A stretch of DNA of 64,000 nt from Bursaphelenchus xylophilus (taxonomy: Eukaryota; Nematoda; Chromadorea; Rhabditida; Aphelenchoididae): the NCBI GenBank assembly GCA_904066235.2, contig CAJFCV020000001.1, positions 2,232,001 to 2,296,000 on the forward strand, in the 5' to 3' direction. Each line of letters opens with the position of its first letter. Position 1 is the stretch's first letter. The position numbers and the translations under genes were made by a program. Positions 29,401-40,573 of the stretch are shown piece after piece. The notes beneath the pieces were generated by a model. The model had not been told where the DNA came from, ran no database searches, and worked only from the letters and a program-made list of their open reading frames with translations.

Positions 29401-30697
29401 TGCCGGTTAACGGGTACGCCGATGATGCTATAACTATTTTCTTGGCTTCGTCGTCGGCCACCAACATCGTAACCCTTCTGCCGTATGGAATACTTTGGAT
29501 GCGGGTTAAAGTCAAAAAGTTTGACCGAAGCCGACAAACCTTGAAGTCGCTGACGATTGTGAGCGTCGTAATGAGCGGGTCCTACTTGTTCACGAACCTG
29601 TCGGGTACAGGTTGGTCGCTGCTTTTCGACAAAATCCCGGACATAGCGACGTCGGCGGCTGGATTGGTGATTAACTTGTGCATCTCCATGAATTATCCCA
29701 TCTTTTTCATCGCAAAGTGAGTGTTATTGGGGAGAATAGCAGGGCTCCACAAAAGTTCAAATTTATGTAAATGTAAGACATAATACTATAAGTGCGACCT
29801 TCAGATTTCCTTCAAATTTTGCACAAAATTTAAGACAATGCTACGTAGCAATTCTTGAAAGTTTTAGCTCGCGCTTCGCAGAGACAGCCGAGATATTGAA
29901 CGACCTTTGCCCACGAGAGAGTACGCGAAATAAGAACGGCTAGAGATAAAAAACTTTTAGCTGTATCTCTGTTAGTTTTGTGTGGAAAAAATTGATTTTT
30001 TGTGGAAACGCTATCCTATACGGTACAAATCGGCGTGCAAGTTTTTATCACTCTGTCGGGAAAATAATGATCATTCTGTCGCATTGAAAATCGCATCCGA
30101 GAAAATAAATTGTGTCGCGACGAAATCAAATTGCTTTTCACTTCAGCGACACGATCGGCGACATTGTGCTCATTATTTTCCCGACAATTTGACATGCTAA
30201 AGTTTGGCAAAAAGTGTTCATTTTTTTCAATTTTTGACCTTAAAATCTCGGTCGTTTCTGCCAGGTGCGAGTCCAAACTTGGTCCTAGGCTTGGAGGTTT
30301 TGAATGTCTGAACTTAAACTTTGAACTTGGGTTTTCAATTTTGTGGAGCCCTGGAGTGTAGACATGACTTTTGGACCACTCTTGGTCCTTATTTTTGGCC
30401 CGGCCCAAGCGCCATATTTAGGCAAGAGAAACTCTGTTTTTCTTGGGTTTTCTTTTTATTCTCCATGCTTGATCTGATTTGCAATTCAGCAGACATTACC
30501 GCGCCGCCTTCAAGGAGCAACTGGTCATCTTATTGCCATGTCTACGACCATTAATAGCGAGACAGACGAAAACGGCGTGGGTTCATTGCAATAAATACGC
30601 AAAGGGATCAACGTGCATATCGATTTTAAAAGCCGAACCGACTCTGGTCTCTACAAATGCAGCGGGACGGGAAGTTGTGCCGAGTCTTCAGCGTTAG
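26423..30697 (+). CDS. srsx-like seven-transmembrane chemoreceptor (copy B)
   Basis: Exons: 26423-26514, 27872-28102, 29273-29716 and 30490-30697; frame is kept throughout and splice phases equal those of copy A. 324 residues. TM1 has FGIFGNWNIIWVSIRKP. TM2-3 have NIFVAFAAAGDILHQTS, the conserved TM3 Cys (TQIDCFRSMCVPLYG) and FDRLLC. An N-glycosylation site (NVT) precedes the Cys. Exon 3 ends in NYPIFFIAK. Exon 4 starts RHYRAAFKEQLVILLPCL as in copy A but runs about 27 residues longer. Its last 47 bp overlap the last exon of the minus-strand DEG/ENaC-type gene. AATAAA lies at 30905-30910. Copies A and B are tandem duplicates by intron positions and sequence. Confidence 0.8.
26926..27117. repeat. 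R4 palindromic element
   Basis: CTAGTCCGTTCCTAAAATCG to GCGACTTTCAGAACGGACT, with ACTGCATGCC / GGTGCAAAAAGCA inside. Other R4 copies are at about 32733-32909, 50807-50990 and 53572-53733, with halves near 15590, 46750 and 50200. Confidence 0.6.
27193..27576. mobile_element. R1 element with the same nested element as at 9449
   Basis: R1 sequence with TA flanks (27191-27192, 27577-27578) is split at 27247-27470 by an element ending CACGTCAAACTGAG / GCATGACGTG, in opposite orientation to the copy at 9449-9670. Flanks are both CGCCG, a 5-bp duplication. The R1 insertion point differs from that in the other copy. Confidence 0.75.
28160..28566. mobile_element. R1, truncated R2 and truncated R1 in intron 2 of srsx copy B
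   Basis: 28162-28300 is R1 (CGGTATGTCGGGAAAATAAT to CCCGACAAACCGG). About 28320-28455 is R2 without its left end. 28456-28566 is the right two-thirds of an R1 of the GGCGATT/GTGGT subtype, ending CTATTTTCCCGACA where the next element begins. Confidence 0.6.
28575..29210. repeat. Symmetric R6 element: tandem 49-bp units between inverted CCCCC-rich arms
   Basis: The left arm (GAACTCTCCCCCAATCTAAA ... CCCATTTTGAAAATTG, 28575-28720) is inverted at the right (CAATTTTCAAAATGAAGGGG ... GAGTTCAG, 29142-29210). Between them are eight units of about 49 bp containing CGTATAAGATGTCACACCTC. Unit variants (AAGATG, AACATG) are grouped, consistent with local duplication. Confidence 0.75.
29785..30280. repeat. 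R3 element with an R1 insertion
   Basis: R3 (GTGCGACCTTCAGATTTCCT ... CTCGGTCGTTTCTGCCAGGT) is interrupted by R1 at 30048-30192, with TA at 30046-30047. R3 is thus the older element here. Confidence 0.65.
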
Positions 30698-33600
30698 CCT
30701 CCTTGAAATAGAGTATCCTCTTGGTCAGCTTCTTGTCCAGTGCCATTTCCCTAATCGGCTTCACTTCTTTGACGGTGAAGAAAAAGAAGAACGTCTCGTA
30801 GAGTGTGATGACCGTCACCCCAAAGTAAAGACCCAACGCTCCACCGACTTCGGCTGAAATTTTGAGGTTACTATCGGTAGTGTGTCTAATAGTGGTGCAG
30901 AATGAATAAACACTCAATGAGTTAGGGGGAAATGGTATTTTGAAGTTGAAAATATTAAAATGAGCCAGCAGACACGTAAATACTTTTTGGGCCGCCTAGT
31001 CCCAGGTGTCTCGGAAATTCTCTTACATTCATTAGAGTTTTTTTGTCGCAAGAATATGTAAATCGTAAGCAACAACAGAGCTTGGAGTTCCAGCCAGTTA
31101 AAGTTAATGCTCTCAAGCGTTGTGCTCGCATATATCGACTTGGCACTGCGCACAGTTCGTTTTTCGCTCATACGGGTACTAATAAGTACATATCAGTCTG
31201 TCTGTCGGGAAGATAGAATAGTAAGCGCAAAGTGCTCGTCGCTGCAGTGAACAGCTATTTGAATTTGCCGCGAGACAATTCATTTTCTCGGCGGCGATGC
31301 AGTATTGGTTACGACAAAGTGCTAATTGTTTTCCCGACAGGCTGATAGTGACATCCTCCAAGAAAATTCCTCAACTACCCAGACTCACTCAGTAATGACC
31401 AAAACGAGAATTCATCCGAGTACAATATCTCTTGAGTAATGTAGTTCCGATAAATGATGTTAATGGCCAAGGAGTTGTGCCTAAAAATCGGCCAAAACGG
31501 CGTATAACCCTTCGGGTAATGCGAAGCTTACAATGCAAATTCATCATCCTCCACAGTCCTCTCCGTGTTCCATGAATTTCTCCCTTTTAATTCGAAGACC
31601 GTACTGAAAATGAAGGGTGACATGTTATACGATCAAAGAATTTTTAAAAACTGAAAAGATAGGTGTGACATCTTATACGATTAAAAAAATAATTATAATG
31701 CCACACCTATTTTTCAATTTTAAAAAATTTTTGGTCGTATAAGATGTCACCCTTCCTTTTGAATTTTTTAAACATTTTATCGAAAAGGGGGCCTCTTCGG
31801 TCGAGGGGCCTCTTCTTTTGGGGGCCTCTTCCTTTTAAGGGCCTCTTTTTTTCCAAGCGATAATTCAACGAGGCACCCGATGTCGCATTCTGAGCAGAAT
31901 TCGGGGCCGCGAGAAATTCCCATGACTTTGTGCCGCCTGTAGTTAAAATTGACTCAAAATAGTAACAATTGAACTTTGTTTTCCCCCAAAATAATCCAAT
32001 TAAAACACCGCCGTCTATTGTCGGTAATCGCATAAAGTTTGTTTTCCCACGTAAACGTGACCTCAAATGGAAGGCACTTTACTCGTTTTTCTCCTCGTTC
32101 CCAACCAAGGCCGAGTAGTCGTCGAACTCGCCTTCGTCGAATGCGTCCAGGATCTCCATGCTGAGTGGGCGGTTCTGGAAGTCGGTTGTGTATTCTGCAA
32201 GATGCTTTGTTTCGGACATTTAATTAGGGAATGGGGGTTTGGGATACATACTAAATAGATTGGGAATTATATTTTTTTTTGGTCTTTTAAATTTATACAT
32301 AGGGGCTTTTTGGCCAATTTTTAGGATCTTTTTTTTTTGGCCCGGCCCGGCAGTCTGTGTTTTTCTTATGATGTTTTTTTCTGTCTGCCTGTGTTTTTTC
32401 TTATTCCATCTACTGTGGCGGACCTGATCCAGAGGCCAAAAAACGTACCATTTTGCTTCCGGGAAGTATCAAAAAAGCGGCAAAATGCCTCCATTTCCAA
32501 CTAAAAAAACTCGTTTTTGCAGAGCGATAGCTTTACATCACAAACACAGCGGGCGGGCTTTTGAAACCGGGGTTTTTTACTTGGAAGGGGAAGTATTTTG
32601 CTGCGTTTTTGATACTTCCCGGATGCAAAATTGTACGTTTTTTGCCACTGGATCAGGTCCGCTGATGTAGCGTTTTTCACTCACCGTACAATTCCATTTT
32701 CTTTGTGATCTCATCTTTTACCATATTCTGCAAAAAGGATTCTTTTTGTTGTTGCAGCAAAAACACTGGAGTGATTTTTGCGACATGCACTGTGCAAAAA
32801 GCAAAGTTTACATTGGATTGTACATTTTCTTGCTTTTTGTCGCATCCTGACCTTTTTTTGCGCTTTGCAATCAACAAAAATCACTCCAGCGACTTTGCGA
32901 ACTGACTAGTAGCCTTCGCTTGTAAGGCCTACTATAGAAGCCTTCGCTTCATTTTATTTTTTTCCTTTTTTAATTTTCCAAACCCACCACAGTCTCTGTG
33001 AATCCATCCACATTAATCTGCAAGAAGTTTCCTGGTGACATCCCAATTCTGTTCAGAAATCCGAACTTGGCATTGTACATGAAGCCGGCGAATAGCGTTT
33101 GATCGTCATTCGTAGACTCGAGATCATAGTCGTTATTCCGCAACAAGTAAAAGTCTTGGATATCATAAGTGTTTTCAATATCTATAAGCCATTTTTTACC
33201 ACGGGAAATCCTACCATCTTTGCTATATACATTTTCATTTTCGGTCTTGAAGACAATGCATCTTCCGAAACTCGGATGCATCACGTATTCATACACAGGG
33301 TCATCCTTGTTCAATTGAGTGCTGAAAATTGGGTATGTAAAGGTCAAAGTGAGAGAGCGTAGAAGAGAAATGAGGGCAGTTTATAGGAGACACACGGCGC
33401 TACGACTTTGGACAATGACAGTTCGGGTCAATGACAGTATGGATCGCTTCGGTTCGTCGTTACATGCTTGGGGAAGGCTACGAGAAGGCTTACAGTGGGG
33501 GATCTCATCCAGTGGCAAAAAACGTACCATTTTGCATCCGGTAAGTATTCAAAACGTGGCAAAATGCTTCCCTCTCCAAGTGAAAAAAACTTCGCTTTGA

Positions 33601-35038
33601 AGGACGTGCCCTTTTCCCCGCAAAAAGAGCGGGCGCACTTTTGAAATCTAAGTTTTTTCACTTGGAGAGGGAGGTATTTTGCCACATTTTTTGATGCTTC
33701 CTGGACGCAAAATGGTACGTTTTTTGCCACTAGATCAGGTCCCCCACGCGAGTAGAAATAATAAGATTGATCGAGTCCTAGGATAGCTTATCACCTATGA
33801 GCATCCACCTGCCCTACGCCCGGTATTCGACCGATTCGCGCTAATCTGACCCCTTCTTCAAAAAATTTTACTTACTGCATCACAATGCTTTTGACATTTC
33901 TGGCTTCTTCGATCTCCGCCAAAACAGCAGGAGAAGGAGGAGCTGTCGACTCATCACTATGTCCCAGGTGTTCTATTAGGTCGGCACTGTCACTTGTAGT
34001 GCCATTATAAATCTCGTATATCAGTATCTCGAACATATTCTGTTGCGTTGTGTTCACCATCAACCTGTATGTATATGTATAAGCCAAAAAAATAGTAATT
34101 GACGATACCAATACTATCAGTCTGTGAGGAAAATAATGCACAAAGTCTTTGTCGTGCTTTGGAATCGGTCATCATCGCTTTGCGACGGCTAGCAGCGGCT
34201 AGAAATTTGGTACGCGACTGCAAAAAGGCGAGTCATCTTTCTGCAAAAATCCACATTATTTTCCCGACAGACTGATACATAAAAAGTTTATTTCGTTCTA
34301 TCAGTCTGTCGGGAAAATAATGAGCATAATGTCGCATCAAAATTCCGATGAGAAAATGAATTGTGTCGCGGCAAGGCCAAATTTTTCTTTACTTCGGCGA
34401 CGCGAGACATTTTGCTGCGACAAATCCACACTCATATTCTTTTCCCAACAGACTGATATTAGCCTCCATTACCGTGTATTCCAATTTGTCGAGCACAACG
34501 CAATCGACGGGCGAGTAATATTCTTGTGGACCCACATATTGAACGTCGGAATTGGGACTTTTGCCGGGTCCAGGAATCGCAGAAACGCGTCTTTCGTTTG
34601 AATCGCGAACATCGCCGCAAAAGTGATGAAAAATAACACTGCTGATAAGCTAAATATAGGGAGATATAAAGAAATGGACAATTTTTGAAGTCGCTTTTCA
34701 AATTTCCCTAAAAATGGGTGCGCTGACCCGGCAACTTCGAACAGCCATATGTCGGCAACTTTTGCAGCTGGCAAACAATTTTTGCAGTGAGTATGTTCAC
34801 ATAACGTGGTAGTTTCATGAAACGGGTACCTTTTTCCTGTAGACGGTTCAGGCCAAGAAAAATCAAAGAAAAAAATGACCATTTTTTTGAACCATTCAGG
34901 ACATTACTGCTCTAAAATTATTGTGATTTCTTACCGTAGCCATCTTGGATTCTCGGAGCGCAGTAATCGAAAGCCAACAATCGATGTGTAGTCGCAAAAA
35001 TGGTCGAATTTTTCGACAATATTCTTTCGGATTGCCAT
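30651..35038 (-). CDS. DEG/ENaC-family sodium channel subunit, compact form
   Basis: Eight exons: 35038-34935, 34649-34473, 34064-33876, 33321-32988, 32727-32685, 32194-32083, 31480-31389 and 30853-30651. All are GT-AG and in frame, 417 residues. The N-terminus (RKNIVEKFDHFCDYTSIVG) is the usual cytoplasmic segment before TM1 (AVLFFITFAAMFAI). Then come RPSIALCSTN, matching the post-TM1 FPAVTIC-N motif, and FGRCIVFKT, its usual Cys partner. TM2 is diagnostic: FWSLLTEVGGALGLYFGVTV followed by ITLYETFFFFF. The selectivity-filter triplet is GVT rather than GAS/GVS. The usual cysteine-rich extracellular domain is absent; only three Cys occur in the whole protein. Either this is a short branch of the family or an exon in the repeat-filled introns escaped me. 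AATAAA (minus) is at 30455-30460. Confidence 0.75.
31193..31345. mobile_element. R1 element in intron 7 of the DEG/ENaC gene
   Basis: TCAGTCTGTCTGTCGGGAAG (TCTG repeated once more than usual) to TTTTCCCGACAGGCTGA, TA at 31191-31192. Confidence 0.7.
31611..31860. repeat. R6-related palindrome and GGGCCTCTTC minisatellite
   Basis: 31611-31760 holds inverted R6 units (GTGACATGTTATACGATCAA ... GGTCGTATAAGATGTCACCC). 31785-31850 is a short array of GGGGGCCTCTTC-like units. Both are in intron 6 of the DEG/ENaC gene. Confidence 0.6.
32413..32909. mobile_element. R2 and R4 elements around exon 5 of the DEG/ENaC gene
   Basis: 32413-32668 is R2 (TGTGGCGGACCTGATCCAGA). About 32733-32909 is an R4 remnant (CACTCCAGCGACTTTGCGAA). 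The 43-nt exon 5 (32685-32727) is squeezed between them. Confidence 0.6.
33493..33747. mobile_element. R2 element in intron 3 of the DEG/ENaC gene
   Basis: CAGTGGGGGATCTCATCCAG to GATCAGGTCCCCCACGC, TA at 33491-33492. Confidence 0.7.
34117..34456. mobile_element. Two R1 elements in intron 2 of the DEG/ENaC gene
   Basis: 34117-34275 (TA at 34115-34116 and 34276-34277; GGCTAGCAGCGGCTAG interior) and 34301-34456 (TA at 34299-34300 and 34457-34458). The second has one end from the GAGCA subtype and the other from the GTGGA subtype (ACAAATCCACACTCATATTC), so it looks recombinant. Confidence 0.7.
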
Positions 35039-36883
35039 TTTTTGAGTCGAAAAAAGTGGGATAACCGAGGGGTTTAGGTGTTTTCAGTCGTTTTTGGAAG
35101 TGTTTTATATGTTTTTGAAATTCAAATTGAAGGTCTTGGATGAGTTTTGAGATTTTTATAGAGTAAAAAAGCCTAGAAGACCCTTTGGAAAGGGGTGTAT
35201 TTTAAATTTGATGATATTTTATGTCATCAAAGATGTAGTTTTTTCATTTTTTAGGCCAAAAACGTCTCTTCAAGAGGGTAAATCCTTGTAAAAACAAGGT
35301 TTTTGGGTCGTTTTTGCAATTTTTATACAGTAAAAAAAGCCTAGAAGACCCCTTTCAAAGGGGTGTATTTTAAATTTGATGACATTTTATGTCATCAAAA
35401 TGCAGTTTTTTTGAATTTTTAGGCCAAAAACGCCCTTTGAAAAGTAAATCTTCATAAAACCACTCTTGTTTGTGATAAAAAGTGCGAAAAATCCCACAAA
35501 AACAAACAAATTTTTGCCATAAAGGCAGTAGAGGTCATTATTCACCCCAAAGTCTACCCAATTTTTCTTAAACTTTACACCAATATCGCTGAAATGTGTA
35601 ATCTTATCAAAACTCTTCCAAAAAACGCTGTGATCTGATAAAAAAAAACGAAGAGCCAAAGACTGTCATTCCCACGGGGTCTTTTTTGTTTGTTTAGACC
35701 AACAACACGTTGTCAGGTGAGTTCGAAAACGTTTTCCCGGTAAACTTTTTCTGGATGGCATCTCAAGAGGCTGTTGAAGATCAAAATTTTCGCACTTTGA
35801 GAGTTCTGGTACGTTTTTTGGGAAAATTGGAGTCCTAGATAAGAGTTATGGGGTCAATTCTTGATTCGGCTGCGGTTTAGAGAACTTTCCCTTAGGCGAT
35901 CTTTGCTTTATAACGGAAATTTTTTGATTTATTTGTTAAAAATGAGGGGAAGATGAGGATTAGATTTAAAAAAGCGAAATCTCAAAGATTACTGGACCGC
36001 GGTGTCTGAAATTTTGCAGAAATGATAAGAATGCTCTAGTCTTTGTCTCTTCCAACTTTCATGTTTGGATTCAGCCTGTGTAGGGAGAAATTTAACTTTT
36101 TGTTGATTTAGACCTACTACAATATATTTTATTCTCAAAACCCAACAAAAATGGGTCCAATAACATTAAAAGCCATTTGAAAATAAAATACAAGTCTTCA
36201 CTTTTCTATACGACAGCAATTTACACCATAACTCATCCCAGATCCCAGGCAATTTGCATATTCTCGGGCGCAGCTCGCAAAATGTTTTTTGGCAAAAAAT
36301 TTTTTTTTTGGAACAAAAAAAAGTGGATCGTGAATGTCTCGCATTGTGAGCAAAGTGGAGCCGCTAACCGGTCGTCCACACAACTGATTTCCTTCCTGAG
36401 CCGCTCAGTTCCAGCTCAGTTGGGTTTAGTAAGTGTCTTCGTGAATATTATTGTTTTTTTTTTGACGCCTAGGAATTTAAAATGAAGGATGGCGAGGGGA
36501 ACACGAGAGTTTCAAGAGGGAATTTTGTGGTCGGAAATGCTCATCGTGGGGGTTTCCCCTCCGCTTTGAAGTGGAGGGAAAAAACAAATGGCATGTGTGC
36601 TGGCAGAGAGTTGAAGGTTATTCGTGAGGGAAATGATCTTTAACCCATGTTGTTCGGGCTTTGTCAGGGGTGTTTTTGTCTGATTCAACGATAACATTGA
36701 GATACTCCTCACTTATTCACCGGATGCACGCTTCTTTCTCAAAATATAGGGCTTGATGTCTAAAACAATGTTTTGTATACAAAACAGAACCAAAAAACGG
36801 AAAAATGAGCTCTCAGCCCTCCAAGAGATGTTCTCCAGCTTGAAGTCTCTGTTGTCGCCGACCGTTTCTTCTCCTTTTTCAGC
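35039..36883. other. Intergenic with a direct duplication
   Basis: About 35155-35290 and 35325-35445 are direct repeats (GCCTAGAAGACCC, GGGGTGTATTTTAAATTTGA, ATTTTATGTCATCAAA). The rest, to the ALT start, shows no gene. ORFs at 36177-36485 and 36512-36712 lack support. 36545-36580 can form a CCCTCC/GGAGGG hairpin of unknown meaning. Confidence 0.45.
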
Positions 36884-39800
36884 ATGAATAACGGATTGAA
36901 CCAGCTGTTTCGTTCGAACCCGCCATTCTTACGCATTTCCGCTGTCTATTTCAGTCAGACGTCGAGGATGGCCGGCAAAAAGGTGCTGAATTACGACAAC
37001 ATCAACCCCAATGTGAAGAGCATGGAGTACGCGGTCCGCGGGCCGATCGTCATCCGCGCCGTGGAGCTGGAAAAGGAGTTGGCTCAGGTGGGGATTTTTG
37101 TTTCTTTTTGTTGCGAATTTAGGTATTAACTCGAAGATTTATGAATGGATTGGCTTGAAATTTTGCGTAGATCACCTGGAAGGACCATTTTTTAATCTTT
37201 TTTTTTTTAGTTGGAAATATTCAAGTTAAGCTGAGATATATGAAGTTTTCGGTTGGCTGGTAGTAGTATAATATAAAAAATTGTTTTGAAGTGAAAATGG
37301 ATTTAAAATGTCCTGAAAATCTTTTAAAACATGATATTATTTATTTATCATTAAAAAATGTCCTTCAGGGCGTCAAACATCCATTCGCGAACGTGATTAA
37401 AGCCAATATTGGAGATGCCCATGCCATGGGACAAGTGCCAATCACCTTCATCAGACAAGTTTTGGCCTGCGTGTCGTATCCCAAGCTCTTGGAGTCGCCC
37501 GATATTCCATCGGATGTGAAACAACGTGCTAAGGGCATTCTGGCCGGCTGTGGCGGAGGCAGCGCTGGAAGTTACAGTCAGTCGACTGGAGTGGAAGTGA
37601 TCCGAAAACATGTGGCAGAGTTCATTTCGGCCCGAGATGGAGGAATTCCAACCGATTCGGAGAATGTTATCTTGTCCGGAGGAGCGTCGGAGTCAATTCG
37701 GGTAAGAGAATGCCATGGATAATATAATTTTTAACGGGAAAACAAAAATTAGGAAGCCTAATGTAATTTTTTGGGCTTTAAAATATATTATTTGACCTAA
37801 AAAAGGGTCAGAAAGTTTTTTTGGCTTTTTTATCACCTAAAATAAGGTGAAGTAATATCAAAAACTTTTTTCAGAACCTTCTAAAACTGTTCATCAACAG
37901 AAACAAGAGCAAGAAGTCTGGAATCATGATCCCCATACCTCAATATCCCCTGTATTCGGCTTCAATCGAAGAGTTTCATCTTGGACAAGTAAGGTCTTCA
38001 AAAATTTTTATCTCTGTCTTTAGATCGGCTATTTCCTCGACGAAGAACATGGCTGGGCGTTGAGTATCGAGGAGCTGGACCGGTCGCTCAAAGCTCATCA
38101 AGACGAATACGATGTGCAAGCGTTGGTCGTGATTAATCCAGGGAATCCCACGGGTCAAGTCTTGTCCAAGGAGAATATCCAAGAGATCCTCAAGTTCGCT
38201 TACGAAAAGAAACTGTTTGTGTTTGCGGACGAAGTGTATCAGGAGAATGTCTACGGAGAGGGACAGAAGTTCCATTCGTTCAAAAAGGTCCTTCATGAAC
38301 TGGGTGAACCTTATGCCTCAGGGTGCGTTTAAAAAAAAAACTTTTTTTTTTTTTGAATTTGGATTTGGGTGAAATTGGGGCAAATTTAGAATAGAGTATA
38401 ATTATTTTAAGACCCAGCGACTCAGTTGAAAAAGTGCATAGTCTTTTTTCCGCGGCGCACAGTGCATTTTGCCTTTTTTCGCACGGTGCGGATTTTTCGA
38501 ACATCTTGCACTGTGCATTTCCATTCATCGCGCAAAATCGGTTCAGAAACGTCGCAACGACTCAGTTGAAAATGGCTTTTGTCCCGCGACATTTTGCTTG
38601 CACAGTGCAAAATGTCAAATGCACGGTGCAAAATGAAGTTTTTTGCACGGTGCGGACCTGCGATAAAAAGTCTACGCACTTTCGAAAAAGTGTTGTACAA
38701 CTTTTTAAGACATGTCCGAGATTTTTTACTGGTGATTTGAAAGAACAATCGATATTTGATAAAAAAAAATTTTTTTTTGTTTTTTTTCGGTTGACCTAAA
38801 AATCTCGTTTGTTTCTGCAAATTGCCAGTAAAAAATGTCGGACATGTCTTAAAAAGTTGTACTACACTTTTTGGAAAGTGCGTAGACTTTTTATCTCAGG
38901 GCCGCACCGTGCAAAAAACTTTATTTTGCACCGTGCATTTGACATTTTGCACTGTGCAACCGAAATGTCGCGTGATGAAAGCCATTTTCAACTGAGTTGT
39001 TGCGACGTTTCGGAAGCGATTTTGCGCGATAAATGGAAAGTGCACAGTGCAAGATGTTTGAAAAATCCGCACCGTGCGAAAAAAGGTAAAATGCACTGTG
39101 CGCCGCGGAAAAAAAGACTATGCACTTTTGAAGCGTAGTAAATTCAAGTTTGTAATATTTTTTTGAAAAGATATTTTTATTGTATTTGCAATGTATTTTT
39201 TTCAAAAAAAATGGAAAAAATCCGAAATTTTTTTTCAATTTATTTTTCGATATTTTAGAGTCGAATTGGCCTCGTTCTACTCGGTCTCCAAAGGCTACAT
39301 GGGCGAATGCGGAATGCGCGGAGGATACGTGGAGTTCGTGAATCTGGACAAGGAAGTGTATGTGCAGTTCAAGAAAATGATCAGCGCCAAACTCTGCTCG
39401 TCCGTCCTGGGACAGGCCGTCATTGACACTGTTGTGAATCATCCCAAGCCAGGAGAACCCTCATACGATTTGTGGCTGAAGGTAAGGGGAATTTGGATTT
39501 GTCGATTTTCTGGAGTGAAAAATTGAAGGAAATCGAAGACTACGGTAAAAAATTGAATTTTCAGGAAAAGACGGACGTCCTGGACTCATTGAAAGAACGC
39601 GCCAAAATGGTGTCGGAAGCGTATAACTCGATTGAAGGAGTGAAGTGCAATGCTGTCACTGGTGCAATGTATGCTTTCCCTAACATTGAGTTGCCCCAAA
39701 AAGCAATCGAAATGGCTCATGTAAGTTTTTGATGAGTTTTTGGAGGGGGGTTGGGTTTAAAAAAAAATTTTTTTTTTGGTCGAAAAATCTGGAAATTTTA

Positions 39801-40186
39801 TATATTTTTTTTTATCTGAATTTTTTTTTGGGGTGTTTTTTCTCGGGGTTTCTTTTGTTGAAAAGTAATTTTAATCACCAAAACGAGCATTTTTATCAAG
39901 AAAAATTGGAAAATTTTGGAATTTTCCTATTTTTTTGACCCAAAAAATCCCAGTTTTTTTTTTATTTTTTTTTAACCTTTAGGCTGTCGGCGTCGCCCCC
40001 GACTTTTACTACTGCAAACAACTGCTGGAGGAGACGGGAATCTGCGTGGTTCCCGGCTCCGGCTTCGGCCAACGAGATGGAACTTGGCACTTCCGCACCA
40101 CCATCCTCCCCCAACCCGCCCTCACCAAGGAAATGCTGGACCGATTCGCCAAATTCCATAAAAAATTCTTGGCCCACTATAAATAG
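36884..40186 (+). CDS. Alanine aminotransferase (PLP-dependent)
   Basis: Seven exons: 36884-37087, 37369-37701, 37875-37988, 38024-38322, 39259-39481, 39565-39720 and 39983-40186; 510 residues, close to family length. It interconverts alanine and 2-oxoglutarate with pyruvate and glutamate. Landmarks: [71 protein letters not shown] (PLP-ring Asp), and [18 protein letters not shown] with Schiff-base Lys328. [19 protein letters not shown] near the end holds the carboxylate-binding Arg. The first 28 residues (Arg, Ser and Phe before MAGKKV) could be a mitochondrial leader, with Met29 as an alternative cytosolic start. CTTTTTCAG ends 2 bp before the ATG, so trans-splicing is likely. AATAAA at 40327-40332. 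Confidence 0.92.
38400..39137. repeat. Long inverted repeat (R5 type) in ALT intron 4
   Basis: Arms of about 330 bp (about 38430-38745 and 38825-39130) are near-perfect reverse complements around a centre at about 38780. They are rich in GCACAGTGCA/GCACGGTGCG and AACGACTCAGTTGAAAATGG. No gene; the ORFs on both strands mirror each other. Confidence 0.75.
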
Positions 40187-40573
40187 ATTGAAGAAAATAT
40201 GGGGTAATTTTGGGACCTCATAAATTAAAAGTGCATCTTCTTATCTTATAGATAGACATTAGCGGTTTATTTTATATCATTTATACAAATTTTTATTGCT
40301 TTCAAACCTAATTGCATTTTATCAGGAATAAATAAATGTGTGATTTTAATTAGATTTTGCCGGTTTTTTTGAAAAAATTGATGTGTTGTGAAAAATTGCG
40401 ATGAAAATTTTTTGAAATTTGAACAATAATTTTTGGGTGAATTGCAACGGCATCAATGACGTTACGCCGGGCAAAAAGTTCAGAACGCACTGTGCGAAAG
40501 TGGAAAAATGTCCACGCACTTTATGAAAATATCAATTGGCCCGTCTGGGCCACGTAGTAACAGTATTTTCATA
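40187..40573. other. ALT 3' flank
   Basis: Contains the ALT poly(A) signals and an R5 fragment at about 40488-40530 (CGCACTTTATGAAAATATC). No gene. Confidence 0.4.

Noticed and set aside
38422..39138. Frames of 109-173 codons inside the ALT gene
   Set aside because: They mirror each other across the inverted repeat and interrupt the ALT frame; intronic repeat.
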